This document shows positions 41,552 through 50,929 of a stretch of DNA of 64,000 nt, one piece after another. The notes under the pieces are model-generated. The model was not told the DNA's origin. It was given only the letters and a program-made list of their open reading frames with translations, and made no database searches. The DNA is from Robertkochia sediminum (GTDB taxonomy: Bacteria > Bacteroidota > Bacteroidia > Flavobacteriales > Flavobacteriaceae): the NCBI RefSeq assembly GCF_016786255.1, contig NZ_JADMKT010000064.1, positions 124,001 to 188,000 on the forward strand, read 5' to 3'. The translations under genes and the position numbers were made by a program. Numbering within the stretch: position 1 is the stretch's first letter; every line of letters starts with the position of its first letter.

Positions 41552-42283
41552 ATGAACGAAAAAGCGCTTACACGCATTAACAAATACCTGAGCGAAGTAG
41601 GATTTTGCTCCCGCCGGGAAGCCGATAAACTGATCGCCCAGGGCCGGGTTACGGTTAATGGGGAGCTTCCCGAAATGGGCTCCAAGGTGAGTCCCGAAGA
41701 CGAGATCAGAGTAAATGGCAAACTCATTAACGAGCCTGAAGAAGCTCCAGTATACCTCGCTTTCAATAAACCCGTGGGTATTGTTTGCACCACAGACACC
41801 AGGGTCGAAAAAGACAACATCATTGACTACATCAATTACCCAAAGCGCATCTTTCCCATAGGTCGGCTTGACAAGCCCAGTGAAGGCCTCATCTTTCTTA
41901 CCAACGATGGCGACATCGTTAACAAGATCCTGCGGGCGCGCAACAATCACGAAAAAGAGTACGTGGTAAGGGTGAACAAACCGGTAAATAAAGATTTTAT
42001 AAGACGTATGCGCAGCGGTGTTCCCATTTTAGGAACAGTTACCAGAAAATGCTTTGCCGAGCAAACCGGGCGTTACGAGTTCAGGATCATACTCACCCAG
42101 GGACTCAACCGCCAGATCAGGCGTATGTGCGAATACTTCGATTACAGAGTAACCAAACTTAAACGGGTGCGCATCATGAATGTAAACCTTGATGTGGAAC
42201 CGGGTAAATGGCGCTACCTGACCCCTAAAGAGGTTGGCGAGATCAAAAATATGGTCTCCGATTCGTCAAAGACCCACCGCTAG
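41552..42283 (+). CDS. rluF: 23S rRNA pseudouridine synthase, RluF-like (RsuA family)
   Basis: The 243-residue protein has an N-terminal S4 RNA-binding domain (residues about 8-60, [20 protein letters not shown]). The RsuA/RluF catalytic domain follows, with the nucleophilic Asp in [10 protein letters not shown] near residue 105. [13 protein letters not shown] is another family signature. The best match by pattern is RluF, which modifies U2604 of 23S rRNA, but the sister enzymes RluE and RsuA use other sites. The gene is single, 50 bp after the tRNA terminator, with the start at an ATG that follows an AT-rich leader. Confidence 0.88.
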   Translation: MNEKALTRINKYLSEVGFCSRREADKLIAQGRVTVNGELPEMGSKVSPEDEIRVNGKLINEPEEAPVYLAFNKPVGIVCTTDTRVEKDNIIDYINYPKRIFPIGRLDKPSEGLIFLTNDGDIVNKILRARNNHEKEYVVRVNKPVNKDFIRRMRSGVPILGTVTRKCFAEQTGRYEFRIILTQGLNRQIRRMCEYFDYRVTKLKRVRIMNVNLDVEPGKWRYLTPKEVGEIKNMVSDSSKTHR

Positions 42284-42382
42284 CAGCCCCTGGAGACAGG
42301 TTAAACCCAAACTCCGCAGACTCTGGAAAAGAGACAACCCTAAGTTAGCTCAATACACCAACAGTCCACCAACAGCTTCCCT

Positions 42383-42477
42383 GCAACAGGTCGGGAGAAG
42401 TTAACTTCGGCCCCGGGTTCGAGTTTTCCGGCAACAGGTCAGGACAAATTAACTCCGGCCCCGGGCTCAAGTTCCCA
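42383..42477. repeat. Two 47 bp direct repeats (period 48) covering the 3' end of pepE
   Basis: Positions 42383-42429 and 42431-42477 agree at about 38 of 47 bases. On the minus strand the period is exactly 16 codons in the pepE frame. The copy within pepE ends at a TGA stop, while the other copy reads CGA at the matching place, so the frame continues in the repeat past the stop for 32 codons. Confidence 0.85.
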
Positions 42478-43143
42478 GGCATCTTTTCCCTGCTCAAAGA
42501 TACGGGCGGTAAGAGGGCCGCGAAGCACGATGTTATCTCCCTTAACTTCCAGCCAGCTGCCTTCGCGCAATCCCACCACAGGAATGCGATTAAGGGTATG
42601 AAACTCCTTGATCCTGGTCTCCCGGGTCTCGCCCATATGGGTACTCCCCTCCACAGGATCGAGATAATGCGGATTCAAATTAAAAGGTATGGCCCCAAGG
42701 GTTTTAAAGCTGGGCGGATAAATAATAGGCATGTCGTTGGTGGTTTGCATACTGAGCCCCGTAATGTTAGATCCGGCACTGGTACCCAGGTAAGGCATTC
42801 CCGAATAGATCTTTTCACGCAACACCTCCATAACGCCCTCCCCGTAGAGCTTTGTTACCAGCAAAAATGTATTTCCTCCACCCGTAAACACAGCCTCGGC
42901 ATTTTTAAGACCTTCCACGGGATCCTCATAGGTGTGAAGTCCCACCACCTTCTTCCCCAAGGGCGACAAACCCTTTGCAGCCACTTCGGTATAGGCATCT
43001 TCAGAGATACCTCCAGGGCGGGCATAGGGTATAAAAGTAATCGTATCGACCTGCTCGAACATGGATTCAAGCGCCGGTAAAAGGTATTCAAGATAAGAAG
43101 CGCCGTGTACTGTAGAAGTACTGGCTACGATCATATTTTTCAT
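42439..43143 (-). CDS. pepE: Dipeptidase E (PepE), serine peptidase S51
   Basis: The 234-residue cytoplasmic enzyme cleaves dipeptides with an N-terminal Asp. The nucleophile Ser lies in LGTSAGSNITG near residue 122, preceded by AVFTGGGNTF near residue 83. The start at 43143 (MKNMIV) matches family length (about 230). The frame opens further upstream to 43218 but without similarity. The tail (LEPGAGVNLS) repeats in frame after the TGA stop, which suggests that the C-terminus has been changed by a tandem duplication. It is probably monocistronic. Confidence 0.93.
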   Translation of the reverse strand: MKNMIVASTSTVHGASYLEYLLPALESMFEQVDTITFIPYARPGGISEDAYTEVAAKGLSPLGKKVVGLHTYEDPVEGLKNAEAVFTGGGNTFLLVTKLYGEGVMEVLREKIYSGMPYLGTSAGSNITGLSMQTTNDMPIIYPPSFKTLGAIPFNLNPHYLDPVEGSTHMGETRETRIKEFHTLNRIPVVGLREGSWLEVKGDNIVLRGPLTARIFEQGKDAWELEPGAGVNLS

Positions 43144-43309
43144 GAGAAGAACGTTTTGCTGTCCCTGCAAAGATGGGCATTTTATTGTTTTTAAAACAAC
43201 TTCAGGAGAAGCCTGCATCGATCATCCTTCAAACACAAGCACCTCGCTTCCCGCTGTTTTTATTTTGATTAGATCTTTTTAATGGTTAATTTCAATAAAA
43301 AATTTGCTC

Positions 43310-44050
43310 TTGAAACATTTACTTACCATAACACTCTGCCTCTTCACCCTCCTCGGTCATACTCAGGACGATCGCGTTCCGATCATCGGAAAGGTGCTCT
43401 ACATCAACACGAATGTACCCAATGAGAATGTGATCAATATCACTGCAGAAACCGCTACAGCCACAGACGACAACGGGGAATTCATGATCGACGTAAAAGA
43501 AGGAGACATCCTGGCCTTTACTTCGCTTAACTACCAGTTCAAAACGGTAACCATCACTGCAGATATGATCGAAAAGAACAGGATCGTGGTCACCGTCGAT
43601 GAAAAGATAACCGAACTGGACGAGGTGGTGATCACCCCCGAGAACAGGGAGAAATTCCTGGAGCTCAAAGGAGAGGAGTTCAAGAAGATCGATTACCAGA
43701 CCGATATGTCTACCAAGGTAGATAATGTAGCCCTCCCGCTGCAGGACCAGGGAATGCAATACGGACTCAATTTTGTTAACATCTTTAAAGCCCTTTTCAA
43801 CGCCAACAATAAGAATGGGGAAAACCTGCCGACCATTAAGGTATCGGAGGTATTGAGGCAGGTATACGATGACGAATTCTTCGTAACCGACCTCAGCATT
43901 CCTCAGGATAAGATCAACGAATTTCTGGTCTATATCGATCAGAACACCCCTCCCAGGGAGCTCTTGCGAAAAGATCAGGAATTTCAACTTATCGATTACC
44001 TGGTCAATCAGAGCAGGAGCTTTAACGAACTGCTAAAAGAAGGACAATAG
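43310..44050 (+). CDS. Exported protein with carboxypeptidase-regulatory-like domain (TTG start)
   Basis: The 246-residue product starts with a signal peptide (KHLLTITLCLFTLLGHTQ). Residues about 25-95 look like a CarboxypepD_reg-like beta domain (GKVLYINTNVPNENVINI, DDNGEFMIDVKEGDILAF). The rest is helical and polar with no known motif. No ATG fits; the start is TTG at 43310 or 43304. Such proteins are common in flavobacteria, often beside envelope genes, but no function is assigned. It diverges from pepE and is followed by the DUF6702-like gene. Confidence 0.78.
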   Translation: MKHLLTITLCLFTLLGHTQDDRVPIIGKVLYINTNVPNENVINITAETATATDDNGEFMIDVKEGDILAFTSLNYQFKTVTITADMIEKNRIVVTVDEKITELDEVVITPENREKFLELKGEEFKKIDYQTDMSTKVDNVALPLQDQGMQYGLNFVNIFKALFNANNKNGENLPTIKVSEVLRQVYDDEFFVTDLSIPQDKINEFLVYIDQNTPPRELLRKDQEFQLIDYLVNQSRSFNELLKEGQ

Positions 44051-44200
44051 CCCACCGGAAAACACCCTCAGCTTTACATTCAGACACCCCACCCTCTTAA
44101 ACAAGAGCGATGCAGTTCGTGGCTAATGGCAGAAGTTATCATCTTTTTAACATGATAAATGCCAAAAAAGGGATACTTTTCGCGCGTTCAAAAAAATCGC

Positions 44201-44704
44201 ATGAAAAGAATTTTAGCCCTCCTCCTATGCTGCTTGCCCTTGCTTTCAGCAGGTATCCTGCACAAATATTACGTAAGTGTAACCGACATCAACTACAACG
44301 CAGAAAGCCGTTCGATACAGATCATTGCACGTTATTTTACAGACGATCTCGACCTGTTACTAAGCGAGCGATACGGCATTAAAGCTGGCCTAATGACCGA
44401 TGAAGAATCGGCTCAAGCCGACTTTTTCATTGAAAAATACCTTAAAACAAAGTTCAGGATATACCTGGATGGTGAATTACAAACCTTCGAATTCCTCGGA
44501 AAGGAATACGACTCCGATCTCACCAAATGCTACCTGGAGATCAAAAGTATCGATCCGGGCAGCTATAGCAGTATCCGGGTTGAAAATGAGGTGATGACAG
44601 AACTTTTTGAAGAGCAGAAACACATTACCCATATTAAATTTCCGGAAGGAAAGAAGAGTTTTCTCTTACACAAGGGGAATGATAAAGCTTTGTTAAACTT
44701 TTAA
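44201..44704 (+). CDS. DUF6702-like exported protein
   Basis: From the ATG at 44201 the product has 167 residues. It has a signal peptide (MKRILALLLCCLPLLSAG) and then HKYYVSVTDINYNAESRSIQIIARYFTDDLD, the start typical of DUF6702. The middle is beta-rich, and the C-terminus (HKGNDKALLNF) matches the family end in flavobacteria. The longer frame from 44159 lacks a plausible leader. It precedes the M1 peptidase gene by 63 bp, a conserved neighbour pair as far as I recall. Function is unknown; the location should be periplasmic. Confidence 0.82.
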   Translation: MKRILALLLCCLPLLSAGILHKYYVSVTDINYNAESRSIQIIARYFTDDLDLLLSERYGIKAGLMTDEESAQADFFIEKYLKTKFRIYLDGELQTFEFLGKEYDSDLTKCYLEIKSIDPGSYSSIRVENEVMTELFEEQKHITHIKFPEGKKSFLLHKGNDKALLNF

Positions 44705-44767
44705 CGTAAAAACCATTAAAAGCTAAAAATTTATATTTTTCGCGACTTAAATCACTTAAAAACAACT

Positions 44768-47080
44768 ATGAAAAGAACCAAGTTTCTCTTTGCAGCTATT
44801 GCAACAGCCTCTTTCGGTTTGTTGCAGGCCCAGGAACAGGAACAGGAGGCTACCCCTGAAGGGCACCTCAACAATAACAGATTCCGCCAACTGTACCAGG
44901 AGTTTGCTACTCCTAACCAGTACAGAACAGGAGCCGGTGCTCCCGGTCATGCATACTACCAGCAACAAGCCGATTATAAAATGGATATTGAGCTGGATGA
45001 CGAAACCCAGAAACTTTATGGTAGAGAGGTGATCACCTATACCAATAATTCTCCTGATGTTCTTGAATACCTGTGGCTACAGCTCGACCAGAACATCCGT
45101 AAGAAAGATTCACCTGCATTATTAAAAAATTCGGCTTCTGCCTCTTCTGCAGATATGGCCGGCCGTTTTGCCGACAAATACCTGGGAGAGCCTTTTGACG
45201 GAGGTTTCAACATCGAAGCTGTTACCGACACCAAAGGGAATCCGCTTACATACACCATCAACCAAACCATGATGCGCGTTGACATCAAGCAACCGCTTCA
45301 GCCGGGAGAAAGCATGTCTTTTGAGATCAAATGGTGGTACAACGTGAACAACCACGTTGTGAACAGAGCCCGTAGTGGTTATGAGCACTTTGAAGAAAAT
45401 GGGAACAACGCCTATGTTATTGCCCAGTTCTTCCCAAGAATGGCCGTTTACAACGACGTTGAAGGTTGGCAGAACTATCAGTTCTGGGGGAATGGGGAAT
45501 TCGCTCTTCCTTTCGGAAACTACGAAGTGAACATCACCGTACCGGAAGACCATATCATGGAAGCTACCGGTACGCTGCAAAACGCTAAAGACGTACTTAC
45601 TAAAGAGCAGTACAAGCGTTTTGAAGCTTCAGCTTCATCTTATGATAAGCCCGTATTTATCGTTACGGAAGAAGAGGCCAGAGTTAATGAAACAGAAAAG
45701 GCTTCTAAAAAGAATACCTGGACCTTCAAGGCCGAGAATGTAAGAGACTTTGCTTTTGCAACTTCCAGAAAATTTATCTGGGAGCGTCAGGCAGTAAAAA
45801 TGAATAACGGAAAAACCGTTATGGCCGTTTCTTTGTATCCTAAAGAAGGAAATCCGCTTTGGGAAGAATATTCTACTAAGGCAGTGATCCAGACCTTAAA
45901 AACCTATTCGCGTCATACCTTCGACTACCCCTATCCTAAGGCTGTTTCGGTTCACGCTAAGAATCAGGGAATGGAATACCCAATGATATGCTGGAACTAC
46001 GGACGTCCTAATGCAGAAGGAGAATACAGCGACAGAACCAAGTTCGGAATGATCTCTGTGATCATCCACGAGGTAGGTCACAACTTCTTCCCGATGATCG
46101 TTAACTCTGACGAGCGTCAGTGGGGATGGATGGACGAAGGTCTTGACACCTTTATGCAGTACCTTGCAGAGCAGGATTTCGGTAAAAACTACCCGGAGTC
46201 TATCGACGGATACGAAAACTACCCATCGCGAAGAGGAGCACCTAAAAAGATCGTTCCTTACATGAAGGGAGACCAAAACTTTATCTCTCCGATCATGTCG
46301 AACCCGGAGAACGTATACCAGCTTGGACCTAATGCATATAGCAAGCCGGCAACAGCACTCAACATCCTTCGTGAAACCGTAATGGGGAAAGAGCTGTTTG
46401 ATCACGCTTTCAAAACCTATGCGCAGCGCTGGATGTTCAAGCACCCAACTCCTGAAGATTTCTTCCGTACTATGGAAGATGCGTCTGCAGTAGACCTTGA
46501 TTGGTTCTGGAGAGGATGGTTCTATTCTACGGAGGTTGTAGATATGGGCGTTAAGAACATTTCTAAACTCGTGGTTACCTCTACGCCTACCCAAAAGATC
46601 AAAGAAGCCATCGAGCAGAGAGGTTACTCCCTTTCAGATCTGCCTCCAATGGTTTACATGGTAGACGAAAACAGCGAAGAATACGCTAACGAGGTTGCCA
46701 AACAAAGTGAAGCTGAGCGTTTCAAAACGCTTACAGAATACATGATCGACAACTTTGATGCCGAAGCACGTGCCAATATGGAGATCCCTAAGTATTTCTA
46801 CGAGATTACCTTTAACAAGCCGGGAGGAATCCCAATGCCGCTTATCGTTGAGTATAACTACAAAGACGGAAGCAAAGACCTCATGAAATACCCGGTACAG
46901 ATCTGGAGAAAGAACGATCAGGAGGTTAAGGTAGTGTTGCCATCGAACAAGGAGATCGCAAGTGTGGTAGTTGACCCGAAAGAAGAAACTGCCGACATCA
47001 ACACCGAAAATAACCAATGGCCAAGAAAAGAGGCCGATACCGAATTCGATAAGTTCAAGCAGAAGGTTAAAGGAAAATAA
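44768..47080 (+). CDS. M1 family zinc metallopeptidase
   Basis: The 770-residue exported protein has a signal peptide (FLFAAIATASFGLLQA, about 20 residues). The M1 aminopeptidase-like domain has the zinc motif HEVGHNFFP followed by the third ligand Glu 18 residues later in GWMDEG. The exopeptidase motif region is QGMEYPM rather than GAMEN, which is common in the Bacteroidota branch. The N-terminal half is a beta domain. Its codon choice is restricted and looks like that of a highly expressed gene. It follows the DUF6702-like gene and ends in a strong terminator. It probably digests peptides in the periplasm or outside. Confidence 0.93.
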   Translation: MKRTKFLFAAIATASFGLLQAQEQEQEATPEGHLNNNRFRQLYQEFATPNQYRTGAGAPGHAYYQQQADYKMDIELDDETQKLYGREVITYTNNSPDVLEYLWLQLDQNIRKKDSPALLKNSASASSADMAGRFADKYLGEPFDGGFNIEAVTDTKGNPLTYTINQTMMRVDIKQPLQPGESMSFEIKWWYNVNNHVVNRARSGYEHFEENGNNAYVIAQFFPRMAVYNDVEGWQNYQFWGNGEFALPFGNYEVNITVPEDHIMEATGTLQNAKDVLTKEQYKRFEASASSYDKPVFIVTEEEARVNETEKASKKNTWTFKAENVRDFAFATSRKFIWERQAVKMNNGKTVMAVSLYPKEGNPLWEEYSTKAVIQTLKTYSRHTFDYPYPKAVSVHAKNQGMEYPMICWNYGRPNAEGEYSDRTKFGMISVIIHEVGHNFFPMIVNSDERQWGWMDEGLDTFMQYLAEQDFGKNYPESIDGYENYPSRRGAPKKIVPYMKGDQNFISPIMSNPENVYQLGPNAYSKPATALNILRETVMGKELFDHAFKTYAQRWMFKHPTPEDFFRTMEDASAVDLDWFWRGWFYSTEVVDMGVKNISKLVVTSTPTQKIKEAIEQRGYSLSDLPPMVYMVDENSEEYANEVAKQSEAERFKTLTEYMIDNFDAEARANMEIPKYFYEITFNKPGGIPMPLIVEYNYKDGSKDLMKYPVQIWRKNDQEVKVVLPSNKEIASVVVDPKEETADINTENNQWPRKEADTEFDKFKQKVKGK

Positions 47081-47106
47081 CCTCCAAAACACTTCGCTAA
47101 AAATCT

Positions 47107-47138
47107 GCCGCCTAATTATTTAGGCGGCTTTTTTTTTG
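47107..47138 (+). terminator. Intrinsic terminator after the M1 peptidase gene
   Basis: GCCGCCTAA pairs with TTAGGCGGC around TTAT, followed by ten T residues. Confidence 0.95.
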
Positions 47139-47165
47139 TTAAAAAACTACTAAACCTTTTAAGAG

Positions 47166-47182
47166 TAATAGTAATACTATTA
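47166..47182. promoter_or_regulatory. Perfect 17 bp palindrome, probable TetR operator
   Basis: TAATAGTAATACTATTA has perfect 8 bp arms around one central base. It lies 24 bp before the tetR-type gene ATG, in the expected promoter region of the export operon. Size and symmetry fit a TetR-family operator, so the regulator probably represses its own operon. Confidence 0.65.
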
Positions 47183-47206
47183 TTTTAGCGAGTGTAAATA
47201 GTTTAT

Positions 47207-47881
47207 ATGCAAGGATTATTCTCGAATTTCAAGATCCAGATCAATGAGAACATCTATCTCAAAGATCCGGAATCATCAAAACTTGGAAAGAAGATCATAG
47301 ATCACAGCATCCTGCTAATCGACGAAATAGGCTTCGAGCATTTTACCTTTAAAAAGCTCGCAGACAAGATCGGTTCGACAGAGAGCTCGATCTACCGCTA
47401 TTTCGAAAACAAGCACCAACTGCTGGTATATCTCACCGACTGGTATTGGTCCTGGATGGAATACAAACTGGTTTTCAACACCCACAACATGTCCAATCCG
47501 AGCAGCAAGCTCGAACTCGCCCTGGAGATCGTAACTATGGCGCCTGAAAAAGACGAGAACTTCTCTCATATCAATGAGGTGGTTCTCGGGAGTATTGTGA
47601 TCTCAGAGTTTTCCAAATCCTACCTCACCAAGGAGGTCGATCAGGAGAACAAGGAGGGATACTTCGCCACTTTCAAGCGACTGGTAGGCAGGGTAGCCCA
47701 ATTCATCACAGAGGTTAATCCGCAATACCCACATCCAAGAAGTCTGGTGTCTACCGTAATACAGGGGGCACTTCATCAACAATACAGCAAGGCACACCTG
47801 CCCAGTCTTACCGACTTCAACGACAACAAGGAGTTAGTAGATTTTTACAAACAATTGGTTCTAACGCAGATCAACGCATAA
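47207..47881 (+). CDS. TetR/AcrR family transcriptional regulator
   Basis: The 224-residue protein has an N-terminal helix-turn-helix at about residues 43-70 (FTFKKLADKIGSTESSIYRYFENKHQLLVYL), the hallmark of TetR regulators. It is preceded by a longer than usual lead of about 25 residues. The C-terminal ligand domain (about 80-224) is helical and unassigned. It is followed after 3 bp by the ABC transporter gene, so it is the first gene of the exporter operon. The 17 bp palindrome just upstream is the likely binding site. The ligand may be the substrate of the exporter. Confidence 0.92.
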   Translation: MQGLFSNFKIQINENIYLKDPESSKLGKKIIDHSILLIDEIGFEHFTFKKLADKIGSTESSIYRYFENKHQLLVYLTDWYWSWMEYKLVFNTHNMSNPSSKLELALEIVTMAPEKDENFSHINEVVLGSIVISEFSKSYLTKEVDQENKEGYFATFKRLVGRVAQFITEVNPQYPHPRSLVSTVIQGALHQQYSKAHLPSLTDFNDNKELVDFYKQLVLTQINA

Positions 47882-47884
47882 CTT

Positions 47885-49570
47885 ATGGAAAACACGAAAA
47901 AGATCATCACATCCTGGCAGCGATTTATCAATATGCTCAGCCTGGATAAAAAAGACATTTACCAGATCGCGTACTACGCCGTGTTCGCAGGTCTGGTGAG
48001 TCTTACCCTACCGCTGGGAATTCAGGCCATCATAAACCTTATCCAGGCTGCACAGCCCTCTACGAGTTGGGTGGTTCTCGTGGTATTGGTCACTCTGGGA
48101 GTAGCCTTTACCGGTATCCTTCAACTTATGCAGCTACGCATCATAGAAAATATCCAGCAAAAGATCTTTACCCGGTCGGCCTTCGAATTCTCCTACCGCT
48201 TCCCAAAGATCAAAATGAGCGAGCTGGACGACTATTATCCGCCGGAGCTGGCCAATCGTTTTTTTGATACCCTTACCATTCAAAAAACCTTATCGAAACT
48301 CCTCGTGGACATCCCGGCAGCATTCTTGCAGATCATTTTCGGATTGGTTCTGCTGTCCTTTTACCACCCGTTCTTTATCGCCTATGGCATTCTGCTCATT
48401 GTGTTGATCTACATCGTATTTAAATTCACATACAGCAAGGGGCTAAGTACGAGTCTGGAAGAATCTAAATACAAATACAAGATCGCCCACTGGATACAGG
48501 AGATCGCCCGTTCTATCGTAAGTTTCAAACTTTCAGGAAAAACCTCTCTGGCCATGCAAAAAAGCGACTCCCTGGTCAATGATTACCTCGATGCTCGCGA
48601 GAGTCACTTCCGCATACTCATCGTACAGTTCATCCAAATGATCGGCTTTAAGGTACTGGTAACCGCAGGACTCCTGGTGGTTGGTGGTTTACTGGTACTC
48701 AACCAACAAATGAACATCGGTCAGTTCGTAGCGGCAGAGATCATCATCCTTTTAGTGATCACCTCTGTAGAGAAACTCATTCTGGGGCTGGAACCTTTTT
48801 ACGATATGCTTACTTCTCTTGAAAAACTGGGGCAAGCTGTAGATAAGGAATTGGAACAACAGGAAGGAGAGCTTGAGCTTGACGAGACCAAAGATGATCT
48901 TTACATTAGCCTCGAGGAGGTAGCCTATCATCAGCCTACCAGCAAAAAGAATATTATCAAGGATATTAACCTGGTCATTAATCCACGTGACCTCATCCTT
49001 GTGCGAGGGGCCAACGGATCGGGTAAATCGACCCTCCTCAAGGTCATCGCCGGATTGTTCGAACCTACAGAGGGCAATATGTTCATCAACAATCACAACG
49101 GCAGGGTTATTCGCCCCAATGCCTACAGAGCGCTTTTGGGGCATGCCATCACTGAAGAATCGCCTTTTGAGGGCACCATTCTGGAAAACCTCACCTTTGG
49201 CGACACCTCCCTTACCACCAAAGACATTGACTGGGCAATTGAGATGGCAGGCCTCAGAGAGTTCGTAAAAGCCCAACCTAACGGCCTCAATACGATCTTA
49301 AAACCCGAAGGTTGGCAAATGTCGCATACAATCATGAAAAAGATCGTACTGGCAAGGAGTATTATCAGAAAACCGAAACTCCTGATCCTTTCAGATCCGC
49401 TCAATCAGTTCGACGCCAGCGAAAAGGAACGACTTATCTCCGCATTAACCGCCCCAGAGCGTCCGTGGGCTATTATCGTAGAAAGTAACGATCCGCGTTG
49501 GGCAGCAAATTGCGGTCGCATCATTACTATGGAAAACGGAAAGATCATCAACATCAAAGAACAATCATAA
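47885..49570 (+). CDS. ABC exporter permease/ATPase with degenerate nucleotide-binding domain
   Basis: The 561-residue protein has an N-terminal transmembrane domain with about six helices (residues 25-320) and an NBD from about 345. Walker A is intact (RGANGSGKST near 374-383). Other motifs are strongly changed. The signature is MSHTI at 479-483 rather than LSGGQ, the Walker B Asp504 is followed by Pro rather than the catalytic Glu, and the switch His is replaced (ESN at 533-535). The Q-loop also reads GHAI. The protein overlaps the HlyD gene by one base (TAATG). It lacks the peptidase domain of bacteriocin exporters. ATP may be bound but hydrolysed poorly, or a second NBD may be needed. Confidence 0.9.
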   Translation: MENTKKIITSWQRFINMLSLDKKDIYQIAYYAVFAGLVSLTLPLGIQAIINLIQAAQPSTSWVVLVVLVTLGVAFTGILQLMQLRIIENIQQKIFTRSAFEFSYRFPKIKMSELDDYYPPELANRFFDTLTIQKTLSKLLVDIPAAFLQIIFGLVLLSFYHPFFIAYGILLIVLIYIVFKFTYSKGLSTSLEESKYKYKIAHWIQEIARSIVSFKLSGKTSLAMQKSDSLVNDYLDARESHFRILIVQFIQMIGFKVLVTAGLLVVGGLLVLNQQMNIGQFVAAEIIILLVITSVEKLILGLEPFYDMLTSLEKLGQAVDKELEQQEGELELDETKDDLYISLEEVAYHQPTSKKNIIKDINLVINPRDLILVRGANGSGKSTLLKVIAGLFEPTEGNMFINNHNGRVIRPNAYRALLGHAITEESPFEGTILENLTFGDTSLTTKDIDWAIEMAGLREFVKAQPNGLNTILKPEGWQMSHTIMKKIVLARSIIRKPKLLILSDPLNQFDASEKERLISALTAPERPWAIIVESNDPRWAANCGRIITMENGKIINIKEQS

Positions 49571-50928
49571 TGCTGAACATATCTACAAATCGTGTGAATA
49601 AAAAGGTCGATATAACCACGACCCGCTCCGGAAAGAAGGTATTCTTCAGAGAGCACCACAAAACCTTTAGCCGGTTGTTAGGAATATTCCTCCTGATCAT
49701 GTTGGCCGTTATGTTCCTTCCATGGACTCAGAACGTTCGGGGAGAGGGCTACGTGACCACCTTAACCCCGGGACAGCGTCCGCAAACGGTTCATGCCATT
49801 ATCCCCGGTCGGGTGGAAAAATGGTATGTGAGAGAAGGACAGCATGTAAAAAAGGGCGACACCATTGCCTTCCTTTCAGAGATCAAGGATTCCTACTTTG
49901 ACCCCACCCTGCTTCAACGTACCGAAGCACGACTAAACGCCAAAAAGCAAAGCGTGGCTTCTTATGGAGGTAAGATCAAGGCTTTAGACATACAGATCGA
50001 TAATCTAAGGAACGAGTTGGACCTGAAGACCCAACAGTTGCGCAATAAACTCATCCAGGCCAACCTTAAGGTGGTGAGTGACAGCATCGACCTGGAGGCT
50101 GCAAAGACCAACCTCACTATTGCCGAGAGACAATACAACCGGGCCAACATCCTTAACCAGGAAGGTCTAAAAGCACTGCAGGAGGTTGAAGATAAAAAAA
50201 TGAAACTCCAGGAGGCACAGGCCAAAAAGATCTCTCTGGAGAACAAACTGCTTTCCAGTAAAAACGAAGTACTCAATACCGAGATCGAACAAGGTCGTAT
50301 CCTCGCCGAATACGGCGAGAAGATCTCCAAGGCCGAAAGCGATAAGTTTTCAGCAATGAGCATGCAATTCGAAGGGGAAGGCGAAGTGAACAAACTCGCG
50401 AACCAGTACACCAACTACGAGGTACGAAGGTCATTTAACTATGTCACAGCCCCTCAGAGCGGCTTTATAAATAAGGCTCTCACATCCGGACTGGGAGAAA
50501 CCGTAAAAGAAGGCGACCCCCTTGTGAGCATCATGCCCTCTGATATAGAGATCGCTGTAGAAACATTTATTTCCCCCATCGATCTTCCCCTTATCCACAA
50601 AGGTGAGAAAGTGCGTATTCAGTTCGATGGATGGCCGGTGATCATCTTCTCCGGATGGCCAAACCTATCTTTCGGAACCTTTGGAGGTACCGTAGTGGCT
50701 ATAGAGAACTATATTAGCACCAACGGAAAATACCGTATCCTGATCGCCCCGGACCCGGAAGACCACCCATGGCCCGAAGAGATCCGCGCAGGATCTGGAG
50801 CCCAGACCATTGCCCTGCTCGAAGATGTACCGATCTGGTTTGAGTTATGGCGACAGTTAAACGGATTCCCTCCGAATTACTATCAACCCCAACAGCAAGA
50901 TGGGGATAAAGCAATGAAAAAGAAATAA
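49570..50928 (+). CDS. HlyD family periplasmic adaptor
   Basis: The 452-residue protein has a cytoplasmic start, one membrane helix at about residues 35-53 (RLLGIFLLIMLAVMFLPW), a lipoyl/barrel-sandwich half (VHAIIPGRVEKWYVREGQHVKKGD), and a long coiled-coil region (about 120-270). The second half-motif is FNYVTAPQSGFINKAL, followed by a beta-barrel domain. This is the membrane-fusion protein linking the ABC permease to the TolC channel. I use the ATG at 49570, which overlaps the ABC stop codon. The tail is Gln/Lys-rich and short. Confidence 0.93.
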   Translation: MLNISTNRVNKKVDITTTRSGKKVFFREHHKTFSRLLGIFLLIMLAVMFLPWTQNVRGEGYVTTLTPGQRPQTVHAIIPGRVEKWYVREGQHVKKGDTIAFLSEIKDSYFDPTLLQRTEARLNAKKQSVASYGGKIKALDIQIDNLRNELDLKTQQLRNKLIQANLKVVSDSIDLEAAKTNLTIAERQYNRANILNQEGLKALQEVEDKKMKLQEAQAKKISLENKLLSSKNEVLNTEIEQGRILAEYGEKISKAESDKFSAMSMQFEGEGEVNKLANQYTNYEVRRSFNYVTAPQSGFINKALTSGLGETVKEGDPLVSIMPSDIEIAVETFISPIDLPLIHKGEKVRIQFDGWPVIIFSGWPNLSFGTFGGTVVAIENYISTNGKYRILIAPDPEDHPWPEEIRAGSGAQTIALLEDVPIWFELWRQLNGFPPNYYQPQQQDGDKAMKKK

Positions 50929-50929
50929 T

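Noticed and set aside
45896-46594. Long minus-strand open frame opposite the M1 peptidase gene
   Set aside because: It is antisense to an intact HExxH metallopeptidase; the biased codon use of that gene creates long antisense frames.
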